Source: Desulfovibrio sp. G11
GTDB taxonomy: Bacteria; Desulfobacterota; Desulfovibrionia; Desulfovibrionales; Desulfovibrionaceae
Reading direction: 5' to 3'
DNA: 64,000 nucleotides
Assembly (NCBI RefSeq): GCF_900243745.1
Contig: NZ_LT984798.1
Coordinates: forward strand, 1,420,501 to 1,484,500
The notes under the pieces are model-generated. The model was not told the origin of the DNA. It saw nothing but the letters and a program-made list of their open reading frames with translations, and did not search any database. Within the stretch, counting starts at the first letter, position 1; every line of letters starts with the position of its first letter. The position numbers and the translations under genes are program-made. Below, in pieces: positions 27,072-34,579 of this stretch.

Positions 27072-28532
27072 TTACTGTTCTTTCCGTGGCGGGCCGCCCT
27101 CAAGCATCAAGGTGCCCGTTCTTGGTTCGCTCATGCCAAGCCGCTTCATTTTACGTTGCAGTGTGCGCAGGTTAAGTCCCAGTGCATGTGCCGCCCGGCC
27201 CTTCTGCCAGCGACACTGGTCCAGGGCCTGCCGGATCATGCGTTCTTCCAGGCGCATGACGGCCTGATCCAGGGTGGCCGCCTCTGCCTCCACGGTAAGC
27301 ACCAGCCCGGCATCGGCATGCAGGTCGCCCAGCGAAGACAGGGCTTCTTCGCCAAAGGCCATGTACCTGTCCAGAAAATTGTAAAGTTCGCGCACGTTGC
27401 CGGGCCAGTCGTAACGCTCCATGGCCAGGCGCACATGCCGCGGCAGCACCAGAAACACCTTGCGCCGTTCCATCCAGGCATCCACAAGCAGGGGAATATC
27501 ACCTTGCCGCTCACGCAGCGGCGGCAGGGTAATGGAAAGCACATGCACCCTGTAATAAAAGTCCGAGCGCATTTTCTTTTCGCGCACCATGCGCGCAAGA
27601 TCCTGGTTGGTGGCCGCAATAAGCCTGAATGAAGACTTGCGCGGCTTGTTGTCGCCCACAGGGGTGTACATCTTGTTTTCAATGGCCCGCAGCAGCTTGA
27701 CCTGAAGATGCAGCGGCAGTTCGCCTATTTCGTCCAGAAACAGCGTGCCGCCGTGGGCCGCCCCGATATAACCGTCCTTATTGGCGTGCGCACCGGAAAA
27801 AGCCCCTTTTACGTGGCCAAAAAACTCGCTTTCCAGCAACTGCTCGGGAATGGCGCCGCAGTTGACAGGCACATAGTTGCCCTTGCGCCCGCTGTATTCA
27901 TGAATGCTGCGTGCCACAAGGTCTTTGCCACAGCCTGTTTCACCGTAAATGATGACGTTTGAATCCGTTTCCGCTGCCCGCAGGATCTGGCTGTAAAGCT
28001 GGCGCATGGGTTCGCTCTGCCCGACCATTGAACCCAGGCCGCGCAGGTTGACCACAGATTCCCGCAATGCGCGATTTTCTTCACGAAGGGCCAGTTCCTG
28101 AAACTTCTGCTCGCTCACGTCCATGATCAGGCCTTCCAGATATTGCGGACAGCCCTCCTCATCATCCACGCATTCGCCCTGGTCCCAGAGCCATTTTATC
28201 CGGCCCGACGGCAACAGAAGGCGGTACATCACCTGATAGGATTCCCGCGCGACAATACTGTCGCGTATGGTTTTTCGGGTCCGCTCAAGGTCATCGGGGT
28301 GGGTCATGCGCTCAATGGTGTTGTTATGCCCCATCAGCATGTCCCCGGCAGTGATGCCCAAAAGATCGTAACAGCCCCGGCTGACGAATTCCAACTCGTA
28401 AATCAGGTTTTTCTTTTCATCACGGGTATCGCCCAGAATGCGGCAACGATAGGCCATCCCCGGTAAATGATTGAGTAAACGGCGATAACTTCTTTCCACG
28501 TTTAAAAAAAGAGGTTGAGAGGACAATGTCAT
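27072..28532 (-). CDS. PAS-AAA+ sigma-54-dependent transcriptional activator
   Basis: Enhancer-binding protein, 486 residues. The ATG at 28532 (MTLSSQP) follows AAAGGTG; the frame extends upstream without a ribosome site. An N-terminal PAS domain (about 10-145) replaces a receiver domain, so control is by ligand, not phosphorylation. The AAA+ core has Walker A GETGCGKD near residue 200, the sigma-54 contact loop as GAFSGA (near 242) instead of GAFTGA, and Walker [15 protein letters not shown] Fis-type helix-turn-helix closes the protein (KGRAAHALGLNLRTLQRKMKR). The inverted repeat 28546-28579 just upstream matches the sites in front of the BCCT gene, so it probably controls itself, BCCT and the osmC operon. 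Confidence 0.9.
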   Translation of the reverse strand: MTLSSQPLFLNVERSYRRLLNHLPGMAYRCRILGDTRDEKKNLIYELEFVSRGCYDLLGITAGDMLMGHNNTIERMTHPDDLERTRKTIRDSIVARESYQVMYRLLLPSGRIKWLWDQGECVDDEEGCPQYLEGLIMDVSEQKFQELALREENRALRESVVNLRGLGSMVGQSEPMRQLYSQILRAAETDSNVIIYGETGCGKDLVARSIHEYSGRKGNYVPVNCGAIPEQLLESEFFGHVKGAFSGAHANKDGYIGAAHGGTLFLDEIGELPLHLQVKLLRAIENKMYTPVGDNKPRKSSFRLIAATNQDLARMVREKKMRSDFYYRVHVLSITLPPLRERQGDIPLLVDAWMERRKVFLVLPRHVRLAMERYDWPGNVRELYNFLDRYMAFGEEALSSLGDLHADAGLVLTVEAEAATLDQAVMRLEERMIRQALDQCRWQKGRAAHALGLNLRTLQRKMKRLGMSEPRTGTLMLEGGPPRKEQ

Positions 28533-28545
28533 GGCATCACCTTTT

Positions 28546-28579
28546 ACAATTTTTGTCGCCATACGCGACAAAAATGTCG
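28546..28579. promoter_or_regulatory. Paired activator-like sites between the activator and osmC
   Basis: TTTTTGTCGC (28550-28559) and GCGACAAAAA (28565-28574) form a perfect 10-bp dyad with a 5-base centre. The right half is part of CGACAAAAATGTCG (28566-28579), identical over 13 bases to a site at 24151-24163. It lies 75-110 bases upstream of the sigma-54 promoter of osmC. Confidence 0.65.
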
Positions 28580-28651
28580 TGTTTCGTAAGCGATAATCGC
28601 CCGATGTGCCAGAAAACACAAGCTCCGGCGTGGGCCTCGCGCGCAAAGACC

Positions 28652-28670
28652 TCTGGCACCATTAGTGCAA
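28652..28670 (+). promoter_or_regulatory. Sigma-54 promoter of osmC-lpd-gcvH
   Basis: CTGGCACCATTAGTGCAA: GG at 28655-28656 and GC at 28667-28668, 10 bases between. One base differs from TTGC at -12. 44 bases before ATG 28714. Confidence 0.7.
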
Positions 28671-28713
28671 TAGGCAGGCCAACTGCTCCAAACCCCATTC
28701 CGGAGGACTCAAC

Positions 28714-29151
28714 ATGTCGCATAACCTCAGTGTTTCTCTTTCCCGCAAGGGGGCCAGGGTCGACCTTGATATGGATGTGGCCGCCATAGGCATGATCTCC
28801 ATTGACGGAGAGGCGGTCCCTTCCGAAGAGCGCGCGGGCGTAGCAAAAAAGATGCTGGGGGCCTCGGCCCTGTACTGCTATTGCGCCGCTCTGGACAAGG
28901 CCCTGGATACCCGCAACGCCAAATACGACCGTATCGAAGGCTCGGCCACGGTGCGCACCGGCACTGACGAACTGGGCCGGGGCCGCGTCGTCGGTATTGA
29001 TATTGACGTGACCGTTCATATGGACGAGGAATTTGCCTTTATTTTCGACCGGGTTGAAAAGGTCATGCGCAAGGGCTGTCTCGTGACGGGATCGCTGGAA
29101 AATGCCTTTCCCGTGACCTATAAGCTCACCCTTGCCGAAGACGAGGACTAG
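28714..29151 (+). CDS. OsmC/Ohr-superfamily thiol peroxidase
   Basis: Small alpha/beta protein (145 residues) that reduces organic hydroperoxides through a pair of Cys. The peroxidatic Cys is Cys55 or Cys57 in LGASALYCYCAALDKAL and the resolving one Cys122 in RKGCLVTGSLENAFPV, with spacing like known OsmC/Ohr proteins. A conserved Glu lies in the loop before the first helix (VPSEERAG). The ATG follows GGAGGACTCAAC. lpd starts two bases after its stop, and gcvH follows: Ohr-type enzymes are known to take electrons from lipoylated proteins reduced by Lpd, so these three genes make a coherent unit. Promoter is sigma-54 type. Confidence 0.82.
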   Translation: MSHNLSVSLSRKGARVDLDMDVAAIGMISIDGEAVPSEERAGVAKKMLGASALYCYCAALDKALDTRNAKYDRIEGSATVRTGTDELGRGRVVGIDIDVTVHMDEEFAFIFDRVEKVMRKGCLVTGSLENAFPVTYKLTLAEDED

Positions 29152-29153
29152 CC

Positions 29154-30581
29154 ATGACTGCCGAAACCAAGACCCTGACAGTCATCGGCGGCGGTCCGGG
29201 CGGCTACACGGCGGCGTTTGCGGCTGCCCGCGCCGGCATGCGCGTAACGCTGGTGGAATGTGAATCTCTTGGGGGAACCTGTCTCAACCACGGCTGTATC
29301 CCCACCAAAACCATCAAGTCCTCTGCCGAGGCGCTGGAACTGGCCCAGAACGCGGCTGCGTTCGGCGTACGCATCGAAGGCGGCATACATATAGACCCCG
29401 CGGCCGTGCTCCAGCGCAAGGAACGTGTGCGTTCCATACTCTGCTCCGGCCTGGAAAAGACCTGCGCCTCCCTGGGTATTGACCTGGTGCGAGGCCGGGG
29501 CCGCATACTGCGCGCCGGGCTGGTTGAACTGATCGGGACCGGCGGCACCCGCACCGTGGAAGCCGACAATATTATCATCGCCACCGGTTCACGCCCGGTA
29601 GAACTGCCCGGTCTGCCCACAGACCACACGCATATCCTGAACAGTGATGACGCCCTGCGGCTGGAATCCGTGCCGTCTTCGCTCATCATTGTGGGCGGCG
29701 GTGTTATTGGCTGTGAAATGGCCTGTATTTACCGTGCGTTCGGCGCCACCGTAACTCTTGTGGAAGGGCAGGACCGTATTCTGCCCCTGCCCTCGGTGGA
29801 TGAAGATATCAGCGCCCTTTTGCAGCGCGAGATGAAAAAGCGCCGTATCGCCTGCGAAACCGGCTGCACGCTCACCAATGTGACCACCGGCCCGGACGGC
29901 GTGCATGCGGCGCTGGCGGCATCGCCCTTTGCGCCTGCCGGCGCTGTTCCCCGGCCGGAAAAAACCGTGCGGGCCGAAAAAGTGCTGGTAACCGTAGGGC
30001 GCGCGCCCTGTACAGACGGCCTCGGCCTTGAAGAGGCCGGAATTGCGGCGGACGCGCGAGGCTGGATTACGGCGGACGCGCGCATGCGCACGTCTGTGCC
30101 GCATATTTACGCCATTGGTGATGTGCTTGGTCCCGGCCGCGTCATGCTCGCTCACGCGGCCTCGGCGGAAGCGCTGTGCGCCGTGGCAGACTGCCTCGGC
30201 AAGGATACGGGCCGGGATATGGATTACCGCCACATCCCTTCGGCTATCTTTACGTCGCCCGAAATAGGCTGCGTCGGCATGAGCGAGCGGCAGGCCAGGG
30301 ATGCCGGGCATGAAGTCAAAACATCTGTGGTGCAGATGCGCGAACTGGGCAAGGCCCAGGCCATGAGCGCCCTGCCCGGCTTCTGCAAACTGGTGGCCGA
30401 TGCGCGCACAGACGCTCTGCTGGGTGTGCACATGGCCGGTGCGCACGCCACAGACCTTGTAGCCGAGGGCGTTCTGGCCCTGCACCTTGGGGCTGCGGTT
30501 GCAGATGTAGCCGCGGCGGTTCACGCCCACCCCACCCTTGCGGAAGCTATGGGAGAGGCCGCCCTGCGCATGCCCCAGTAA
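29154..30581 (+). CDS. lpd: Dihydrolipoamide dehydrogenase
   Basis: FAD enzyme that oxidises dihydrolipoyl groups with NAD+ or, in reverse, reduces lipoyl groups with NADH; 475 residues. FAD-binding VIGGGPGGYTAAFAA, redox disulfide Cys43/Cys48 in GGTCLNHGCIPTK, NAD-binding IIVGGGVIGCEMA, FAD ribityl-binding YAIGDV, and the C-terminal catalytic His-Glu in HPTLAEAMGEAAL are all present. It starts two bases after osmC, with its ribosome site (GAGG) inside osmC, indicating translational coupling. No 2-oxoacid dehydrogenase or glycine-cleavage P/T genes are near, so its partner here is probably the adjacent GcvH-like protein. Confidence 0.94.
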   Translation: MTAETKTLTVIGGGPGGYTAAFAAARAGMRVTLVECESLGGTCLNHGCIPTKTIKSSAEALELAQNAAAFGVRIEGGIHIDPAAVLQRKERVRSILCSGLEKTCASLGIDLVRGRGRILRAGLVELIGTGGTRTVEADNIIIATGSRPVELPGLPTDHTHILNSDDALRLESVPSSLIIVGGGVIGCEMACIYRAFGATVTLVEGQDRILPLPSVDEDISALLQREMKKRRIACETGCTLTNVTTGPDGVHAALAASPFAPAGAVPRPEKTVRAEKVLVTVGRAPCTDGLGLEEAGIAADARGWITADARMRTSVPHIYAIGDVLGPGRVMLAHAASAEALCAVADCLGKDTGRDMDYRHIPSAIFTSPEIGCVGMSERQARDAGHEVKTSVVQMRELGKAQAMSALPGFCKLVADARTDALLGVHMAGAHATDLVAEGVLALHLGAAVADVAAAVHAHPTLAEAMGEAALRMPQ

Positions 30582-30641
30582 TCCACGCCCAAACGTCGCT
30601 GAACAGCGCAAGAGAACAGCAACAAAGCTCAGGAGAACAGC

Positions 30642-31046
30642 ATGAAAGATCTGGATCAGGTGGAATTGCCCGAAAACATCCGCTACACCAGCGAGCATGT
30701 CTGGCTGCGCATGGACGGCGAAGCGGCCCTTGTAGGCATCAGTGACTTTGCCCAGGACCAGCTCGGCGAAATCGCCTTTGTGGACCTGCCCGCCGAAGGT
30801 GCGCATTTCAAGGCGGGCGAAGAGTTCGGCACGGTGGAATCCATCAAGTCCGTCAGTTCCCTCTACATGCCTGTTTCCGGCACGGTACGCACCGTAAACA
30901 GCGCCCTTGAAGATGCGCCCACCCTTGTCAATGTGGAACCGTACACCGAGGGCTGGATGATCTGCATCACCCCCGACAACCCCGATGACGCCGCAGCCAT
31001 GACGGACGCCGCAGCCTACCGGGCGCTGCTGGCTGATAACGCATAA
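30642..31046 (+). CDS. gcvH: Lipoyl carrier protein GcvH
   Basis: Carries a lipoyl group on a swinging Lys; 134 residues, normal for GcvH. The lipoylation site is Lys69 in GTVESIKSVSSLYMPVSG. Other signatures: EHVWLRMDGEAALVGISDFAQDQLGEIAFVDLP and an NVEPYTEGWMICI C-terminal core. The ATG follows CAGGAG, 60 bases after lpd. It lacks gcvT and gcvP neighbours, so a role outside glycine cleavage, as electron carrier from Lpd to OsmC, is suggested by context. A carrier for a glycine-cleavage system encoded elsewhere is the alternative. Confidence 0.93.
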   Translation: MKDLDQVELPENIRYTSEHVWLRMDGEAALVGISDFAQDQLGEIAFVDLPAEGAHFKAGEEFGTVESIKSVSSLYMPVSGTVRTVNSALEDAPTLVNVEPYTEGWMICITPDNPDDAAAMTDAAAYRALLADNA

Positions 31047-31065
31047 GACAGGGCCTGGAGCAGCC

Positions 31066-32094
31066 ATGACGGACGCATCTCTGGCGCTCAGCCACCGGAA
31101 AGATCGTGCCTTTGCCCGCAAGGGCCTGACCGTTGCCGCCATAAATGGCATCTTTTTCAGCCTCGACAGTATGCTGCTGAAAACAGGCCTTGGCGGAAGC
31201 CCTTTTTGCGATCCGTTGTTCTGGCTGCTCGCCCCCCTCTTTGCCGCGGGTTGCCACGACCTTGCGGCCGCCTGTCTTTCCCTGGGTATCAACACTGCCC
31301 AGGGAAAGCGGCGCGAGGTCTTCCGCACCCTGCGCAGCAAGCCCGGCCGCTGGTGCATACTGGGCGCGCTTATCGGCGCGCCTCTGGGCATGGGCGGTTT
31401 TCTGCTGGCTCTGGCGCTGGCCGGGCCTGCCTACGCCCTGCCCATCACAACCCTGTACCCCGCCATTGCCGCTGTGCTGGCGCGGGTGTTTCTCAAGGAG
31501 CGCATTTCACGGCGCACGGGCCTGGGCCTCCTATGCTGTGTTGCCGGAGCCGCCGTCATAAGCTGCGCCCCGGCAGCGGCTGTGCAGGACAGCCCCCATC
31601 TGTATCTGGGCATCGCCTTTGCCTTTGTGGCCGCGCTGGGCTGGGCAGCCGAAGGCGTATGCGCTGCATCAGGCATGGATTTTATTGAACCGGGCGTGGC
31701 GCTGAACGTCTATCAGCTCGTTTCCGCGGCCCTGTATTTCTGCCTCATCATCCCTGTGGCGGCCGCATGGCTTGTGCTGCAGGGGCATGGTTCCGTCCTG
31801 GCGGACATGGCAGTCCGCGCTGTGCACAGCCGTGAACTATGGCTTTTTTTCGGCGCTGGCTGGCTCGGCTGCCTGTCTTACCGCTGCTGGTACATGGCCA
31901 TGAACATGATCGGCGTCAGCCGTGCCATGGCCCTGAACATCACCTACGCCCTGTGGGGCATACTGTTCAGCGTTGTTTTCATGAATGCGCTTGTGACAGG
32001 ACGGCTGCTGGCAGGTGCGGGACTTGTTTTTTGCGGCGTGGTCTTTGTTATACGCAGCCGCCATGAGGGCATTACCCTGCGCCATGCAGACTGA
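31066..32094 (+). CDS. EamA/DMT-superfamily permease
   Basis: Ten-segment inner-membrane transporter of 342 residues, two EamA halves. The first half has INGIFFSLDSMLLK and ALAGPAYALPITTLYPAIAAVLARVFLKERISRRTGLGLL, the typical end-of-half motif; the second ends NMIGVSRAMALNITYALWGILFSVVFMNALVTGRLL. The ATG follows CTGGAG 19 bases after gcvH, so it probably belongs to the osmC operon. Such permeases often export metabolites or amino acids. Substrate unknown. Its stop overlaps the upstream part of the next small gene. Confidence 0.85.
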   Translation: MTDASLALSHRKDRAFARKGLTVAAINGIFFSLDSMLLKTGLGGSPFCDPLFWLLAPLFAAGCHDLAAACLSLGINTAQGKRREVFRTLRSKPGRWCILGALIGAPLGMGGFLLALALAGPAYALPITTLYPAIAAVLARVFLKERISRRTGLGLLCCVAGAAVISCAPAAAVQDSPHLYLGIAFAFVAALGWAAEGVCAASGMDFIEPGVALNVYQLVSAALYFCLIIPVAAAWLVLQGHGSVLADMAVRAVHSRELWLFFGAGWLGCLSYRCWYMAMNMIGVSRAMALNITYALWGILFSVVFMNALVTGRLLAGAGLVFCGVVFVIRSRHEGITLRHAD

Positions 32095-32128
32095 TGACGG
32101 ACCGCCCGTGAAACCGACAGGATGCCGT

Positions 32129-32404
32129 ATGAACAGACCCCCTTCGCGCACCGTGCGCCTGAATATAGGAGCCATGCTGCTGGACGGCCTGCCCAGAACC
32201 GCGGAAGAAATCCGCTCCGGCCTGGCAGGGTTCTACCCTGGTGAGCGGCATCTGTGCACCGAAGCCGTTGAACTGCACTTGCAGGCACTCAGAGCCGTTG
32301 GCGTAGTGATGCTGGCAAATCCGGCAGATGACGAGGCCAGGCAAGACCTGACCTATGTTCTGAGCGCTGACGGCAAAGCACGCGTACAGCGCAACCTTGA
32401 ATAA
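32129..32404 (+). CDS. Small winged-helix-like protein
   Basis: 91 residues; ATG 32129 follows ACAGGA at six bases, 34 bases after the permease stop. An in-frame ATG at 32084 overlapping the permease is an alternative start. The pattern AMLLDGLPRTAEEIRSGL, LCTEAVELHLQALRAVGVVML and DLTYVLSADGKARVQRNL resembles a winged-helix fold with a beta wing, so DNA binding is possible. I do not recognise the family. It is the last gene before the initiator tRNA. Confidence 0.5.
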   Translation: MNRPPSRTVRLNIGAMLLDGLPRTAEEIRSGLAGFYPGERHLCTEAVELHLQALRAVGVVMLANPADDEARQDLTYVLSADGKARVQRNLE

Positions 32405-32625
32405 AAGCAGAGGCAGAACGGTACGGCTCAGTGCGCGGAGGCAGAACACCCCTGAGGGCCAAAAAGCACTTATGCCCGACAGGCATACAGCAGGTAAAGG
32501 CCCAACGCGCAACACGCACGAACCCGGGCAACATATCCCCACAGTGAATCCCGGCAGATATTTTGCCCAAAAACCAAAACCCTGCACGCTTTTTTGCACT
32601 TTTAAAAATAATTCAACTTTTATGC

Positions 32626-32654
32626 TTGACACCATCAGGTCAAAGGGCTACATA
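32626..32654 (+). promoter_or_regulatory. Promoter of the initiator tRNA
   Basis: TTGACA (perfect -35) and TACATA (-10-like) are 17 bases apart. They end 34 bases before the mature tRNA. Confidence 0.6.
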
Positions 32655-32662
32655 TCTACTTC

Positions 32663-32680
32663 GCAACAACATGTTGTTGC
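32663..32680 (+). other. Palindrome in the tRNA leader
   Basis: GCAACAACATGTTGTTGC is a perfect 18-base palindrome between promoter and tRNA. In RNA it makes a hairpin in the 5' leader that RNase P must remove; it could also be an operator. Confidence 0.5.
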
Positions 32681-32688
32681 AGACGTGT

Positions 32689-32765
<77 letters not shown>

Positions 32766-32773
32766 GATAATTC

Positions 32774-32812
32774 AAGCCCTTACGGAGATGAGCCGTAAGG
32801 GCTTTTTCTTTT
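32774..32812 (+). terminator. Terminator after tRNA-fMet
   Basis: AAGCCCTTACGG / CCGTAAGGGCTT stem, 7-base loop, then TTTCTTTT. Confidence 0.92.
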
Positions 32813-33100
32813 GTCAGCGGTTCACAGTGTGCTCCCTCAGGGGGTGCTACTGCTTTGCCTGCTGGCGTGCCACCGCCGGGTCATCCCCTAAGGTCGGCTG
32901 CGAGCCTTACCGCCTGCTCAGCCTGCCCGCCGATACCCACAAGACAGGACGAGCCAAGCTGTCCCCACGCTGTACAACGATATCCATGCTCCGCGCTCTG
33001 AGGCTTTTCCATATGCCGGATGCCCTTGCTGTGGCGCGCCTTCACACACGCTTCGCAGTTTACGGCCTACAGGATTCGCTCCTGGCTGTTTTTCGCCCTC
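32813..33100. other. Non-coding gap between tRNA and cls
   Basis: Nothing convincing seen: no gene, no strong hairpin. It is the downstream end of the minus-strand cls gene. Confidence 0.4.
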
Positions 33101-34519
33101 TTACAGATAGGGAGAGAATATCCAGCAGCCCGCATTGCGCAGCTTCGCGGGCAGGGACAGGTTTTTCAGTTCTTCTGCCGTAATTTCCCTGCTTTTGCCG
33201 ATGACCTGATCAATGTAGCCCGCGACCTCCCCGCAAAAACTCGTGTCGAATATTTCCATATTCAGTTCAAAATTGAGCCGCAGGCTGCGTGTATCCAGAT
33301 TGGCCGAACCTATCTGGCTGTAGTAATAGTCGACAGTAAGCAGCTTGGTGTGCGCAAAGGGTGGTGGCTGATACCAGACGCGCACGCCCGCCTCAAGCAG
33401 GGTGGGCAGCAGGCGGAACTGCGCCCAGTGAACGTAAAAAAGGTTGTTCTTGGCCGGAAGCACCACCTGCACATCCACGCCGCGCTGAGCCGCACTACGC
33501 AGGGCCGACACAAAACCGTGCGACGGCAGAAAATAGGGCGTCATTATACGCACGGACTGACGGGCCGCGTTGATCACGCCGCAGTAAATATCGTTAAGTA
33601 CATCGGCTTCGGAACCCGGCCCATCCATAATAATGCGGCAGCGGCTTTCACCGGCGGGCAGGGTGCTGGCCGGAGGCAGGGGGGTATACCTGCCTGTGCA
33701 GAACCCCCAGTTGAGCAGAAAGGCCCGCCGCAACTGGTCCACAATGGGCCCCTGACAGTGGAAGTGCACGTCCTGTACATACTTGGTCTTTCCGGCGGAA
33801 ATATTGTCGTCTGAAATATTCATGCCACCGGTAAAGGCAGTATTGTCGCAGACAAGCATCTTGCGGTGGTTGCGCAGATTGATGCTGAAATTTGGCGGAA
33901 ACAGGCGCGGCGGAAGAAACATGGCTACGTTTACTCCACGCTCAGCCAGTTTTTTCCAGGGCTTGCGCCAGGAGTAAAGCATGCCGATACCGTCCACCAG
34001 CAAGCGCACGTCAACCCCGCGCTCTGCGGCTTCGGCCATGGCATTGCCGAAATCCGTAGCGGTTTTGCCTGCATTAAAGATGTAGGTGCAGAGAAAAACC
34101 TGCTCCTTGGCCTCGCGTATGGCCTTGAGCATGGCAGGATAGGCTTCGTCGCCATTGTGCAGAGGAGTCAGGGAATTACCACTGCACAGGTGCTGCTCTG
34201 TCAGGCGGCGGCCGATGCGCTCCATGCTGATGATGTACTCGGGCACGTCCTCCGGCGGCAGTTCGGGAAAAGGAGGGTGAGCATAATCCGGCTCAAGAGG
34301 TTGCTGCTGACGCATCATGCGGCTGGCATGACTTTCTGCCCTGCTGATGCCGAATGTGGCGTACAGCAACGGTCCCACAAGGGGCAACAGCAGGGCCGTC
34401 ACCGTCCAGCCCAAAGCCGCCCGCGGGTCATGCTTGGTAAGCAGGGCATGACAAACCGCAACCCAGGACAGCACATGCACGCCTATGAGAACCAGTGTTT
34501 CCAACACTCCGATAATCAT
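33101..34519 (-). CDS. cls: Cardiolipin synthase (phospholipase D family)
   Basis: Joins two phosphatidylglycerols to make cardiolipin in the inner membrane; 472 residues. Two N-terminal membrane segments (about 5-60, LETLVLIGVHVLSWVAV and LGWTVTALLLPLVGPLLYATFG) are followed by two HKD motifs: HRKMLVCDNTAFTGGMNI near 213 and HTKLLTVDYYYSQIGSANLD near 390, both with intact His, Lys and Asp. It lies 60 bases downstream of the giant two-component-like gene on the same strand, possibly co-transcribed. Confidence 0.92.
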   Translation of the reverse strand: MIIGVLETLVLIGVHVLSWVAVCHALLTKHDPRAALGWTVTALLLPLVGPLLYATFGISRAESHASRMMRQQQPLEPDYAHPPFPELPPEDVPEYIISMERIGRRLTEQHLCSGNSLTPLHNGDEAYPAMLKAIREAKEQVFLCTYIFNAGKTATDFGNAMAEAAERGVDVRLLVDGIGMLYSWRKPWKKLAERGVNVAMFLPPRLFPPNFSINLRNHRKMLVCDNTAFTGGMNISDDNISAGKTKYVQDVHFHCQGPIVDQLRRAFLLNWGFCTGRYTPLPPASTLPAGESRCRIIMDGPGSEADVLNDIYCGVINAARQSVRIMTPYFLPSHGFVSALRSAAQRGVDVQVVLPAKNNLFYVHWAQFRLLPTLLEAGVRVWYQPPPFAHTKLLTVDYYYSQIGSANLDTRSLRLNFELNMEIFDTSFCGEVAGYIDQVIGKSREITAEELKNLSLPAKLRNAGCWIFSPYL

Positions 34520-34579
34520 TCAGTATCCTTTGCAAATTTTACACGCCAGCCTGTCGCCGTGCATGGCGGCGCCAGCAAA

